64,000 nucleotides of DNA from Siniperca chuatsi (taxonomy: Eukaryota; Chordata; Actinopteri; Centrarchiformes; Sinipercidae). The notes under the pieces were generated by a model, which was not told the DNA's origin, did no database searches, and saw only the letters and a list, made by a program, of their open reading frames with translations. How positions within the stretch are numbered: position 1 is the first letter of the stretch; each line of letters begins with the position of its first letter. This document shows, one piece after another, positions 24,201 to 35,300 of the stretch. The translations under genes were made by a program, and so were the position numbers. The DNA is taken from the NCBI RefSeq assembly GCF_020085105.1, contig NC_058042.1, positions 22,837,501 to 22,901,500 of the forward strand, read 5' to 3'.

Positions 24201-26623
24201 TGTGCTTTTCAAGTCTTTGAACAGATCATTTGTATCAGATTTATGAAGCAGAGCATATATTCTGTTCAAATGTTTATTTGTCATTAATCTCAGGAACCTG
24301 CCCCTGGCCATCCTCATCGGGATCCCTTTAGTATCTGTGTGCTATGTGTTGGTCAACGTTGCTTACTTCACTGTTATGACGACCACTGAACTGCTGTTGT
24401 CTCCAGCTGTTGCTGTGGTAAGAAGCATAGAAGGTTGCCATGGTATTGGAGAAGTTGAAAGCCATGGAGTTTTATTAAATTAGCTGGTAATGACTTGTCA
24501 GTGTGGTGTTAAATTAAAAATGAATATAGAGTAATGAGAACAGGAGCCAGTCACAGTATGTGTACATTTTTTGTTTATTCCAGAGAATTTTAGATTAAAT
24601 CTCAGTTACAGCTCAGTATTCATTTACTCTGCTCCCTTGTCTTTTCTGAAGGATTTGTTTGTGCCTCCTTAGACTTTTGGAGACAGAGTCCTTTACCCTC
24701 TGTCTTGGATTGTTCCTCTCTTTGTTGTCTGCTCTACGTTCGGCTCTGCCAATGGAAGCTGCTTCACTGCTGGCAGGTAAAAGAGACAACTGTCACGTTA
24801 TATATGAAATACAGAAGCTAAATAATAAAAAAAAAATCCTGCCTGTATGTGTAAAACTGCGTGGTGTGCATGTTTGTTTCTATAAGAAAAAAAGCACAAA
24901 TAAACAAAATTTGAAAGTGAAAGTGAGAATACTGATGTGCTTTAGAGGTGGAAAAGACTTTGACAGCCAAGAGGAACGAGATAGAAATAGAAAAAAAAAA
25001 CTCAAGAAAGTACAGTACAACAAGAATACTCAGCAACACAAAACACATTTCTGTCTTTCTCTTCTCACAGACTGGCCTACGTATCCGGTAGAGAGGGTCA
25101 CATGGTGAAAATCTTATCCTATATTAGTCTGAAGCGCTACACTCCATCCCCTGCTCTCATATTCAATGTGAGTCCTGCATATTTAATGAGTTCCCTTGTA
25201 TACTTTTCAATTTGGTCTTACACGATCATCTGATTTTTTAACGTTTAAACCTTTGCATAGTCGTTCACTGTGCGTTACAAGCGCAGATAAATGATCTATC
25301 CACTGTGTTGTTTCCTTTTAAATAAACTGTTCGGTTCACTGTTCGGTTTCTCTCTGTTTTAGGGTGTTTTGGCTATTTTCTACATTATCCCAGCAGACAT
25401 CAACACCCTCATTAACTACTTCAGCTTTGCTCAGTGGGTGTTTTATGGTCTGACAGCGCTGGCTCTCATAGTCATGCGTTTCACCAGGAAGGAGCTCCAT
25501 AGACCAGTAAAGGTGAGGCTGATCGAGGAGTTTTTCGAGGAGTTTTTTTGGATGCAGCTTTTATAGTGTTACAGTTTTATGCATTCTGATGCTTTGTTAA
25601 CTTGAAACTGCAATCCGTATCTTTACACACATTCAAACTACAGTAAAAATGACGGAGAAAGTTAACTGATCAGGTAGCGACACAGTGAATATAATATTTA
25701 CTGAAGTGATGAATCTAGACAACATCAAAACTGTCAACTGGACATGTGTGACTGGATCAACATTTCTTATTAGAAACCCAAATATAGACTTACTTTCTGA
25801 AAGTTTGACCAAGCTTTTGCAAACATTTTTGTCTTTTTTGTCTCACCCCTATGCAGTAGATCTTATTTTTCACTTTGGTTTTTATTGGTTGTAAATAAAA
25901 TACAGTCAAGTTGATTTTTGACTCTCAGTAGGCCAATGTTTTATTAATTTGCAGTTGCAGAAATTGTGAAAGTGCCCATTTGAAGTATAACTTAACCCTG
26001 CTGCAACTAAATAATATTGCATACTTTTTAGGGGAATTCAGTTGGGGTCGTGATCACAGGGCATAAGTGCAAGTAAATACTAAACAGCGGACCTTGTATA
26101 ATTATGTGATTTGGTACTCAAAGGTTTAATTGTGTGATTTGGTACTCAAAGGTACCGATTGTCATACCAGGCCTAATGGTCCTGGTGTCCTGCTACTTAG
26201 TCCTGGCTCCCATCATTGATAAGCCAGACCTGGAGTACCTCTACTGTACTGTCTTCATCTTCAGTGGACTTCTCCTCTACTACCCTTTCATCCACCGGAA
26301 GGTCGACTGGGCACGCAAACTCATGAGTACGTTTACTCTTAATTTTTCCTGAAATTCAGGAGCTGAGTTTCTCTCAAAATTCAAGTTATTGAAATATTTC
26401 CATTGGTTCTTGACCATCAGTATACAGTAGAATGGGACATAATGTTCTCAAAAGGTAGAAAACGTATAAAACACATGAAATACAGTGTCACGTTGTGCGG
26501 ACATCATGGTGAACCCACTTGAATAGTGTTGATGTGACCTTTGATCTCCATTCCGCTGTAGGGCCCATCACCATGCATCTCCAGCTACTGATGGAAGTAG
26601 TTCCTCCTGAGAAAACTGAATGA
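18142..26623 (+). CDS. slc7a9: b0,+-type amino acid transporter light chain (b0,+AT), complete gene
   Basis: Twelve coding exons (listed separately) join in frame to 496 codons; human SLC7A9 has 487. The protein pairs with the heavy chain SLC3A1 (rBAT) and exchanges cystine and dibasic amino acids for neutral ones at the apical membrane of kidney and gut; human defects cause cystinuria (family knowledge). Seen here are the unwound first membrane helix motif GSGIF (residues 55-59), [11 protein letters not shown] at 97-107, Cys154 in PGCTPP at the position of the disulfide with r[13 protein letters not shown] ending at Trp245, and the C-terminal helix [14 protein letters not shown]. About 12 membrane segments are expected and hydrophobic stretches fit this. 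The start ATG at 18142 aligns with the human N-terminus; in-frame ATGs at 18106 and 18124 precede the likely exon acceptor. Confidence 0.95.
18259..18978 (+). other. slc7a9 intron 1
   Basis: Intron of 720 bp. It includes aattaataattag near 18545-18558, which resembles an HNF1 site (HNF1A regulates mammalian SLC7A9); this may be chance in AT-rich DNA. No exon or repeat was recognised. Confidence 0.6.
18979..19126 (+). CDS. slc7a9: slc7a9 coding exon 2
   Basis: Acceptor gctcag, donor gtgaga. It encodes residues 40-88 and one base of Gly89: the first membrane helix with GSGIF and the start of the second ([17 protein letters not shown]). Confidence 0.95.
20215..20585 (+). repeat. non-LTR retrotransposon 3' end (LINE tail)
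   Basis: The segment ends with gtgagctgctgtaac, then tttcccctctgggatcaata, aagtatt and a short gattc repeat. This is the typical 3' end of a common fish LINE family (recognised from memory). The AT-rich body around 20225-20470 is similar to 21000-21200 (shared blocks include aaattccctatttattgata and aaataagctacacttaactt). Confidence 0.6.
20930..21205 (+). repeat. second, diverged copy of the LINE 3' region
   Basis: Blocks such as aaattccctatttattgata and gctacacttaactt recur in the same order as in 20225-20340, in direct orientation about 780 bp apart. The copy lacks the terminal gggatcaataaag and ends about 150 bp before exon 3. Confidence 0.55.
21353..21595 (+). CDS. slc7a9: slc7a9 coding exon 3
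   Basis: Acceptor ctacacag, donor gtaagt. It completes Gly89 and encodes residues 90-169 and the first base of codon 170. It includes [19 protein letters not shown] and Cys154, the residue expected to bond to rBAT. Confidence 0.96.
21596..22667 (+). other. slc7a9 intron 3
   Basis: Intron of 1072 bp, about half of it made of the dispersed repeat at 21838-22360. The final 100 bp are pyrimidine-rich. Confidence 0.75.
21838..22360 (+). repeat. dispersed teleost repeat R1, copy in slc7a9 intron 3
   Basis: The segment aligns over most of its length with 58241-58760, same orientation, with shared blocks ggatcaaatgact, tgataaacccactgtacac, cagacaaagttag and gactagctggtgaacat. It has no coding frame of its own, which suggests a non-autonomous element. 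Termini and target duplications were not resolved. Confidence 0.7.
22668..22793 (+). CDS. slc7a9: slc7a9 coding exon 4
   Basis: Acceptor ttctcag, donor gtgggt. It encodes residues 171-211 with split codons at both ends, including the helix-loop [20 protein letters not shown] and the next membrane helix. Confidence 0.95.
22929..23028 (+). CDS. slc7a9: slc7a9 coding exon 5
   Basis: Acceptor gtccag, donor gtaata. It encodes residues 213-244 and two bases of Trp245. It contains the family-typical [12 protein letters not shown]. Confidence 0.95.
23029..24036 (+). other. slc7a9 intron 5
   Basis: Intron of 1008 bp. Less AT-rich than other introns and with several overlapping short frames on the minus strand (23230-23655), but none resembles a known protein. 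No repeat family was recognised. Confidence 0.6.
24037..24081 (+). CDS. slc7a9: slc7a9 coding exon 6 (45 bp)
   Basis: A very short exon between tcttag and gtaaga. It encodes [14 protein letters not shown] plus parts of Trp245 and Arg260, matching human NQLNYITEELRNPY. Its length is a multiple of three, but skipping would delete the conserved loop. Confidence 0.95.
24294..24417 (+). CDS. slc7a9: slc7a9 coding exon 7
   Basis: Acceptor atctcag, donor gtaaga. It encodes residues 261-301 ([20 protein letters not shown] and following), a membrane helix and the start of the next loop, ending in phase 0. Confidence 0.95.
24673..24776 (+). CDS. slc7a9: slc7a9 coding exon 8
   Basis: Acceptor tccttag, donor gtaaaa. 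It encodes residues 302-335 ([20 protein letters not shown], then [11 protein letters not shown]), matching the human sequence closely. Confidence 0.95.
25071..25167 (+). CDS. slc7a9: slc7a9 coding exon 9
   Basis: Acceptor tctcacag, donor gtgagt. It completes Arg336 and encodes residues 337-368 ([20 protein letters not shown] and following). Confidence 0.95.
25363..25512 (+). CDS. slc7a9: slc7a9 coding exon 10
   Basis: Acceptor gttttag, donor gtgagg, phase 0 on both sides. It encodes residues 369-418, including [20 protein letters not shown] and the cytoplasmic MRFTRKEL motif. Confidence 0.96.
25513..26151 (+). other. slc7a9 intron 10, ending in a duplicated acceptor region
   Basis: Intron of 639 bp. 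Its last 47 bp carry a 21-bp direct repeat that includes the acceptor AG (see 26105-26153). Nothing else was recognised. Confidence 0.75.
26105..26153 (+). repeat. 21-bp tandem duplication spanning the exon 11 splice acceptor
   Basis: The identical 21-bp words at 26105-26125 and 26133-26153 (tgtgatttggtactcaaagg plus t) are 28 bp apart. The second copy supplies the acceptor AG at 26150-26151. Use of the upstream AG at 26122-26123 would bring an in-frame TAA at once (gtt taa), so only the downstream copy gives a full protein. Confidence 0.85.
26152..26326 (+). CDS. slc7a9: slc7a9 coding exon 11
   Basis: It encodes residues 419-476 and one base of Arg477: two last membrane helices ([20 protein letters not shown] and the EYLYC-IFSGLL segment). 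The donor is gtacgt. The acceptor lacks a good pyrimidine tract because of the local duplication. Confidence 0.94.
26562..26623 (+). CDS. slc7a9: slc7a9 coding exon 12 (last)
   Basis: Acceptor gctgtag. It completes Arg477 and encodes [19 protein letters not shown] and TGA. The human C-terminus [20 protein letters not shown] is almost the same; this segment is needed for rBAT/b0,+AT trafficking in mammals (family knowledge). Confidence 0.95.
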
Positions 26624-26904
26624 AAAGGGACAGCACTGACAACCAGGTCAACTTCTGCTGCCTGTTGTGAAATTTGGTGCCCAGAGTGGGTAAGAGCCAA
26701 ACATCAGAGCTCACCTCTGTTGAATAGCTGCATGACGAAAGTAAAAGTTCATGAACCTGTGTACAAGGGTAAGAGGAAATAATTTGACATTTGGGTTTAG
26801 GGATGAAAAAAGAGGATTTGTGTTTCTAGAGTGTTACCTACCTACAGGAATACCTCTGCTGTAATTAAAATGTGATTAATACATAGTTAGATATTTAAAA
26901 TAAA
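26624..26904 (+). other. slc7a9: slc7a9 3' UTR with candidate poly(A) signal
   Basis: AATAAA at 26899-26904, 276 nt after the stop, is the first canonical signal. Further AATAAA words follow near 26961 and 27056, so alternative ends are possible. Confidence 0.5.
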
Positions 26905-29597
26905 GGTGTAGAAGAGCTGGACTGACCATTTTCTCATGATGTCTTTCCTTACATGAAGAAATAAATCACTTATGAAAACCTTCCTGTGATGATAGTTAAG
27001 CTACAACTGAAGGATGTTAGATAGGATTCTACTTTGAGATACGCAACTTTTTTTGAATAAATATAACCAGCACTTATATGAAACATTAAACATTAACTAA
27101 TCATGTTAAACATTTCTTCATGTAATTAATGCAATAACGTTTTTTACTGGGCCAAAGACCACGTGATATAGGTCTACGAAAGGATTTTTATATGCATGGA
27201 TCTGCACTTGAACGAAGGGAAATGGTAAACATTTTAAAAGCATTGCGGAGACAACATGAAGGCTCTGCAGATCATGCAACAAGATGTGGAAACATGTTTC
27301 TTTACATCAGAGTTTCTTTAATGATGTTTGCACATGATTTAATAATGCTCTTACTCGTGAATATACTGGAACAGTGTTGCATTGTGTTAGCAGGTGGATA
27401 TTAAATGTGTCATTCTTGTTGAGTAAATATATCCCTACTGTGTCTTCCTGATCTGACTGCTGCTTTAGCTAAGTATCTTTTGTGAAACTGTGTGCATTCT
27501 GTCTATCACAGGGTATAAACTCACAAACAATACAGTCAAGTGTGGCTAGTGATGTGTGATTATGAAATATAATGAGATGTATTTGCTTTTGACCAGAAAG
27601 GTGGAAAGGTTTTGTGTAACTTACCACACATTAATGAAGGTACATGTCAAACAACTCATTACATTTCAGATCATGCCATTGCATCTGATGGCACCACTAA
27701 TTCAGGCAACAACTGTGAATCACAATTTGCAGTATATGTCGGATATAATAGACTATCTGACAATCAGTGTGTTTTCAGATGAACATAACTTGCAGAGGCA
27801 CAATGAGGTCACAGAGCAAAGCACTGGAAAATGATGTAATGCAGCTGGGCGAAGAGACTCGAAAGGGATAAATCTTTGTCATATCCAATCCATAGTTTTT
27901 TTACCATATCAATTGTTTTTATGTTTTTTTACATACATACTTTAGAAATTCAAAATACAGGACTGTTTTATTCAAATACTGATGTAAACAGGACATTTAC
28001 AGCATCAAAAATATTATGTAGATTTAGTTGTTGTTCAGTGTAACTCAATGTATTAAAATACCTGCCAATGTCAGAATAATATCAGGTTGTTTTGTTGTTT
28101 TTGCTTTTTAGCAGAAGGGCAAGCAGTTTGTTTACATTTGGATTGCAGACTGTGCAGTTGACTTTACTTCTGATAGTCTAAACAAAAATCGAACATTATG
28201 AACTTCACCAAACTCATATTTACCACAGTAGTGGTAGAATAGCGTGAGATATCTGTATTTTTTTTGTCAACTTGGCGGTCTATTCATATCAATTCATGGA
28301 TTTGAGGGCTATGCCTGAAGCAAGGAACTTTCAGACCTTTGCTTATGGAAAAGATTATGTTTGTAGCCACAGTTATTAGCAAGAGCAATAAAACGAGTGA
28401 CTTTCACCAGTGTGCCATTTGTCCACCAGATGTCAGTACAGCACGGTTAAATGGAACTGCAAAGGCATGTTTATATTAGTAATATTACTATATTATGTCT
28501 TAATATATGTATATAAAATATTTTTTAATATATGTTATTGTGATTAATGGCAGTAGTGGTGGCTGTAATTGTAGCCAACGGGTGTCATTATTGTCATAAT
28601 TGATAGTGCAGGCCTTTGCAGAAAATGTATTTGGTCTTTGTTGCCCTCTAGTGGCACACTCTCTCCATACAGTCAAACTAGGATCTCTCATGTGTGATCC
28701 CCTAGTGTAAAAGTGAAGGTTTTCTACAGGAAGCACCAGTAAATCTGCACTGGCTGTGCTGAATGAGAGGACATTTGCAGAGAAGCTGCTAAGTAACTTC
28801 TGCCAAATTAGGTTGGAACTGTTTAGAGAAGCAGCATGTTGGTTGTGTAGCCTGTTGCATTTGGTTCTGTTTGAATGTGCATAGTGCTTTTGTCAAAGAA
28901 TGCTGTTGCTGCAAAATCAACTCAACAGGTGCCACATGAAGACTGAATACATGCTGACAAAATGCAAAGATGGAGTTGTGATTCAGTGCACATAGCTATA
29001 ACATAACATACATGCCCTGGCTTACATCATGTTTCCTCCTCCTATATTTTTTTGGCCTTTTGAAATCTAGAGTAGAGACGAGCAGTTACATTCTGTTTCA
29101 TCACTCTTTAATGGGCATTCGGGTCCCAGGATGAAAGAACAACATTTTTCACTTGGTTCCTGGGTAGAAAAAGTAAAACCACTCTGAATTTACAGTTTTG
29201 TCTTTATGTGGTGTTGGTGCTTTTGAAATGATGCAAGACAACTCTCCATTTAGTGGAGTTCAGGGATTTGATGGCATTAGAGAATGAGACGAGTGACTCA
29301 TTTGTGGTTGTGAAATATAAGTATTCATGTTCAGAGATCCACACTAAACTCCCTTAGATCACAGGAAAATGTGAATTGTGGTTCTGTTGTTGGATATGTT
29401 TGTGTATTCTCATGAATGACTAAGTGTGCTTGACAATATGATGCATAATTTATCCTGCTGCTGACGGTGTGTGTGTGTGTGTGTGTGTGTGTGGGGGGGG
29501 GTGTTTAGCAGTTTACTTCTCAGTTCCATGTTGTGAATATAAGCCTGCTAAACTGTCACCTGTCCAAAGCACACAAATCTTTCTTGACATTTTGTTA
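26905..29597. other. gene-free interval, left part
   Basis: Mostly AT-rich with no recognisable product in any frame. It ends with a (GT)n run at 29467-29493 followed by a run of G, listed separately. Confidence 0.5.
29467..29502. repeat. (GT)n microsatellite followed by a G run
   Basis: About 13 GT units are followed by nine or more G. This is simple sequence, with no coding role seen. Confidence 0.9.
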
Positions 29598-30433
29598 CTT
29601 TGGATCAGTGGTAGAAGAAGCACCAATACAACAATGTAAAAAATACTTATTCAAAATCCTACTTAAGTAAAAGTCCAGAAATGTTATCAACAAAATGTAC
29701 TTAAACTATCAAAAGTAAAAGTACATGTTCTGCAGTAGATTGTCCCCTGTGACAGATATATTATTATATTTGACATTATTAGATTTTACACTGATGCAAC
29801 ATTGTAATGTAGAGGATTTTACTGTTGTAGCTGCTTGAGGTGGAGCTAGTTTTAACTACTTCAGATGGTGTCCGATGGTTTTCAGGCGAGGGGCCTGACC
29901 AGATAAATCTGATGGGTCATGAGATGATTAATGGGACAGTAAAGAAGAAAAAACCTCTTTCTGATACACAAATCTATATTCATTTGTTGGATTTTTCTCT
30001 AATCTTTTTTTTTGTGAAATATTGGTTAGTTTTACTTCTTTGGTCCTCAAACAGTTGATGTAAATGAAACCATCTGAGAAGATTAGAGGGGGAAATGTCT
30101 CTTTGGTGAAACTGCTAACAACTCACAGACATCTGAATCATGACAAGGGGCCACAAGTTGACAAGTAAAGGGTCACAAGTCAAATGGTTGGGAACCACTG
30201 GTTTAATCTTAACAATATGTTGTATTTTATGTGTTTATCATATGTTTTTTAAATCTATAATCTTAATCTGTAAAGTAACTAGTAACTTTATCTGTCAAAT
30301 AAATGTAGTAGAGTAAAAAGTACAATATTAGAAGTATAAAGTAACATAAAATGGAAATACTCCAGTAAAGTACAAGTACCTCGAAACTTTACTTAAGTAC
30401 AGTTCTTGGTTACTTTCCGCCACTGCTTTGGAT
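29598..30433. mobile_element. non-autonomous hAT-type element (820 bp) with intact 8-bp target-site duplication
   Basis: The element spans 29606-30425. It is flanked by perfect 8-bp direct repeats ctttggat at 29598-29605 and 30426-30433. The ends are short inverted repeats: cagtggtagaaga on the left and cagtggcggaaag on the reverse complement of the right. Eight-bp duplications are the signature of hAT transposition (established). The right end, with repeated acttaagta and agtacaag words, matches an abundant teleost element recognised from memory. No transposase frame is present. An inner part near 30150-30208 resembles the end of another hAT-type repeat (reverse complement accagtggttcccaacc), so the element may be composite. 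Confidence 0.85.
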
Positions 30434-31062
30434 GCACATTGAGAAGTACTAAGTTGTAAAAACTACAATAGTAAAGCATCTAGCATTTAGCAAAGTATTG
30501 GTACACAGAGCAAGCTAACAAATTATAACAACAGAATATAAGATTGTATTGTTCAAACTATTTGGATCCCCATTTGCTGACATCCCAGCAACCACTACTC
30601 TCCTCGGGCTCTTTGCTTTTTTTGGGCCATCCAATTAACCAGCATATTTTGTGAGAGTGAATGGAAACCACAGCACCCATAGGAAACTCACGGAGAAAAC
30701 ATTACATCTCCGCATAGGCAGGACCGGAGCTGAGAACTGAACCCAAATCTTTCTGGTAGGAAAGGGACATAATCAAAAACACTATATCTACAGTACCTAA
30801 TGCTGACATTACAACCCATTCTTATAATATACACATATTCACATGCTCTCACGTACGTTTTTCAGGTTGTATATCTTCATTTCAAAACGTTCCTAAAAGG
30901 AGATAAGCTGTGATCAAGTGTAGTTGCTTCTGTCTGTTTATTAGTACGTATGGCATGTCTTAATCAAACTTTGCATTAGTGCAGTGGCAGATTGACTGAA
31001 CATTAATATGCTAAATGAAGTGAATGCACATACGCATGCAGCCTTGTCTGGATGGAAACACA

Positions 31063-31074
31063 CTCACACACTCA

Positions 31075-31107
<33 letters not shown>
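31063..31107. repeat. (CA)n microsatellite
   Basis: Cytosine-adenine dinucleotide repeats with small interruptions (ctca). Confidence 0.9.
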
Positions 31108-31113
<6 letters not shown>

Positions 31114-32020
31114 ACAGTACACTCAAGTATCATCTTATTAATGGATAGAGAGCTCTGATGAGAACTCATCTGCATATCATTATCATCACATTACTGCACT
31201 TTTCCAATCAGTTAGTGAATTAGCATTTGGATTAGAACCTCGCAATCATTCGGCGACCTTTCCAAAAAACTGCATTATAATGTGTCACTAATGAACACAT
31301 GCTACACATGACGTCTGTGCTTGGATTATCAGAAATAATGCCTCAAGACCTCAGAGAGTGAAAAGTATGTGGGGCTGATTTAAGTTTGCAAAAGTTTTGG
31401 GTTGTCATTTCCTGCACGGGCTCAGGGTTTATCTGACACCCTTGATATCTGACTTGACTTATTCACTGTTTGCTCCACTGGGTATTTTTTGACATTAAAT
31501 TCAGATTAATGGTTAGAAGTGCCTGTAATTGCAGCGTTTAACTGTAAATGCTCTCGGCTCAGTGAAAAATAACATTTCTGTAAGAGTCCAAACACAGGTG
31601 GGAAAAAGAACCAAGTATCACTTAAACATCCAGCAGAGGAGTCTATTTTGTCAACATGACCTGTTTTCCTCCATTGGAGGGCACACTTGAATAAGCAGCA
31701 GCAGTGAGGTGAGCCAGAGCCATTTCATGTACACTGTGATCCTTTTACAGCTGAGGATCCACATCCATTTTTCCCTGACACATTCCGCAGATTTGTGGCT
31801 CACCCCCACCTGGCACGGCTCCCAGAAATGTTCTGGCATTGCCTTTAGTGTTAAGAACATTATGAAAAAATGCTCTTCATTTGAATTATTATGTTTCAAA
31901 TGACTGTTCTCACACAAATGTCTCATTAATAACTTTGTTTGACAGCCTTTCTCTTGCAATTATGAATTCCTGTTTGTCTTTCTTTTTCCTCCCAGCCAGA
32001 ATGTCAGCCTACTGCTGGTT

Positions 32021-32345
32021 TACTTAAAGTGAGACTATGTAACTTTGACTGAATAATGTCACTTGCATTTATTGGATAATGCTGAATGCTAAAATTTAGT
32101 ATAACATTAGCACAAGTAGAAAAGAGTCTTAAAGCAGTGAATCAACTCAGTGATGCCAGTTATACCGCAATATCTAACGTTAGCTAACATTAGCCACTTT
32201 AAGATGCTGGTCCTACCAGACCAAGACAGGCAACACATTTGCTCACTAATCTTAAAAATGTGGATTTGTTTGTTTGCTTCATGTTTCAACCATTTCCAGG
32301 TGTGGATGAGCTACGCCCAAGGTGGTGGATACTGCTGCTGATAAA
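32021..32345 (+). repeat. possible small dispersed repeat
   Basis: It begins with aagtgagactatgtaacttt, a motif that I associate with teleost MITE-like repeats. No second copy was found in this window and ends are uncertain. Confidence 0.25.
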
Positions 32346-35300
32346 TTGTTTATGACATAAGTTGACCTCTGTTTTGTCACACTCTGCCAGCTTATGGGGG
32401 GTTTACAATAAAAATGATTTCTGCAATGACTCATCACTTAGTGGAGAGACAATTAATCACAACAGAAACCTGAATATCAGGGTGACTTTTTTTTCTATAC
32501 TGCCATCCTTTCTCTTTTAGTTTGCATTCTGTCTGAAGGGTCCTGTACGATCCATCTCTTTCACTGTCTTCCTCTCACTCACATCCTCTCTCTCTGTGCA
32601 CTCTCTTACACATACTCTTCCTCTCTCTCTCTCTCTTTCTCCTGCCAGGATTTTCTCTGTATTCCCTTTGATCTATCTCCTCCTCCCCTCACCCTGTTAT
32701 GGTTCTTCAATTTAATTGAGCAACTTAGAGATCAGTGGCTGATGCCATCGTGAACAGTCACTCACAGGTGAAACCACAGTTCATCTTACTTTGCATATAT
32801 ATATTTGTGTGTGAGTGTGGGTACAGAATATTCAGTACAAGTAGAGGTATTTGCATGTTTGTTTTTATACTTCCTAAATTTGTATGCACACATATGCACG
32901 AATGTGTTTGTGTGTGAAAATGTCACGGATCGGGAGTGGAATTTCAAAAATATAAAAAAGTGGTGCTTGCTAATTGTGCTGCTGTGCATGCTCCGCTCTT
33001 ACACCCGCTGTAGTTTCTGGCTGTTTAGCAGCTCTTTGATCAGCAGATAGTGAGGTGGTAGGGAGGCTGGTTATGCTGCCCCCCCCCCCCGATGCACGGG
33101 TGGCTCCGTTACACATTCTGCACACAGTGGGAGGCTGGACTGTTGGTGTGTGAAAGAGCAAAATAGTGAAAGAGAGAGGTAGAAGTACATAGGCAGAGAT
33201 AGGTAAAGAAAGCAATTGTTAATAATTAGGGGGGTGGGAGGGGTGAAGGGGTGCAAACTGCTTTTACTGCCTGCCTGGCAGGGTCCTCTCTAATGTTTAT
33301 TCTGCCTCTGCCTCTACTTCTAAACATTACCACCTGCCACTGCTGCTTCACAAGTAATGATCTCAAGCTCCTCGTCAAAGAGGGTTTTCCTCGTCTGTCA
33401 ATGAGCATTTGTGCAGCAGGAAAAACGCCATATTGATAAAAAAGCTTTTGCACTTAGCATCATTATACCGAGTTCAATCAACACAGTAAGTGCAATACAT
33501 TACGCCGCGTTGCCAAAGGTTTTGCAAAAATGCAGCGAGAAGAATGACATGAGAGGTTGAACTTGAAATAATAATTTATTTAAGGCAGATTACATCAGCT
33601 GTCTTCCAAGTCCAAATAGCCCGCTTATTCAAATCAATACTGCTGTTTTCACAGTTATTGGACTAAACTAGGTAATCCTGTTTTCTGGCATACCCCCACA
33701 GAGCAAATCTACAAGCTGTGACATGTTGCTTGTCCTCCAGTCAATAACAGCCAGCGTGCCGATCTGGGGATAGCATTAAAAGATAAGAAAGACTCATTTA
33801 TGGACAAATATGTTCATATAGATTTCCCATACAATCCCTCTATAGCATGTTGCAGAAAGCCTGCCTCTCATATTAGCAGCCATGAATCAACTCTCTTTAT
33901 TGACACATGGAGTAATGCAAGTGTAGGTAGGCAATCAGTACAGTAGAGTACAGGCTGTGAAGTGTTACTGTACCTATAAATAAAGATATTACATTGGCTT
34001 CACAGGGGCTGTGAGATTGCAGGATAGAGAAGTAACACCTTGGATATTGAGGATATATTTAGACCATACTGGGTTATCCCAAAAATAAATAAAATGTACT
34101 CCACCTATAACATAAACAGGATTATGTGATGTTTAACAGATTATCAGAACTTCTGCTTCTTTGATGTGAGCCATGGGGAAATGAATTTGGGAGCTGCCCT
34201 TGTGGCACTCTCTTTAAAGAACAGGCCTTGAAGGAGCAGTTGCTGTATCAAGGAAAATTTTCTTTGCATTTTTACAGGGCTGTGATGGTGTCCCTCAGTG
34301 TGAGGAGCAAAGCCTGCAAAATATCCCTCAGTGAATAAGTGAGGGCTCAAAAGACTGCCAGTGTAAGCTGTCATGCTGGACATGAAACAAAATACAGGCT
34401 TCTACATACATCTCAAAGATACCATGACACATGACAAGGGATACAACACTCAACATGTGATTACACTATTCCTGGTATCTTCAGTGAGCTGAATTTTACT
34501 AACCTGAGTTTGATCCAGTGTCTAATTAATTCCTTAAGTTCTTGTGTTTATAGCAAGGGAAGGGAGAGAGGGTATATGGTATGTAAGGAGAGGGGATCTG
34601 TCTTTGAAGTGGTGTTCTGCAAATCTCTAGAGGACAACCAAGCCTGAGGCTGGACTCAGGTTATGGGGAGAGAAGCAACAACCACTTTTCCACTGCGGGG
34701 CCAAAATTGGGGCTTGCCATGGCCATGTTTGCTACACTGAATTACCATTGTTATCTGTTTATTTGAGACAATGTATCCCACCAGAAATATAATGTCTTAA
34801 GGCGGCAAAAGGTCAACAGAGAAAAGACTAAAATTTTGTTTTGATTGAGACTGAGAGGCAAATAACAATAAGCTTTTGCTGGCATTGTTTGCCCCTACAC
34901 TGGAATATGGGCTCTTAGCAACACTGAAAAACGAGATTCGACAATCCTCTGCGGTATACCCCTCCCTGTGCCTAACTAGCTAATGAACTATCTATCTTCA
35001 TTTCACCCAGGGCCCACTTGTCCTTCCCTGTAGACACAAGCTACTTCTTGGCAGGTCTTGCTGAGGGGAATCCAAACCTCCTGGCTCTAACGTAAAGTGT
35101 TGCATTCTTCTGAAAGTCATTTTGAGGTGAAAATCAGAATTCAGTGATGCTATTTCTGTTGTAGACAGCACGATCAATATTTGTGAACATGAAACAACCC
35201 CGTTCCCAAGCTAGAAACCAGACAGCTGTAATCATCTGTGAAGTCAGCAAAATACAAAATCTTAGGTTTCTTCAGTCATGACAAGTTGCAGACTGGTTTT

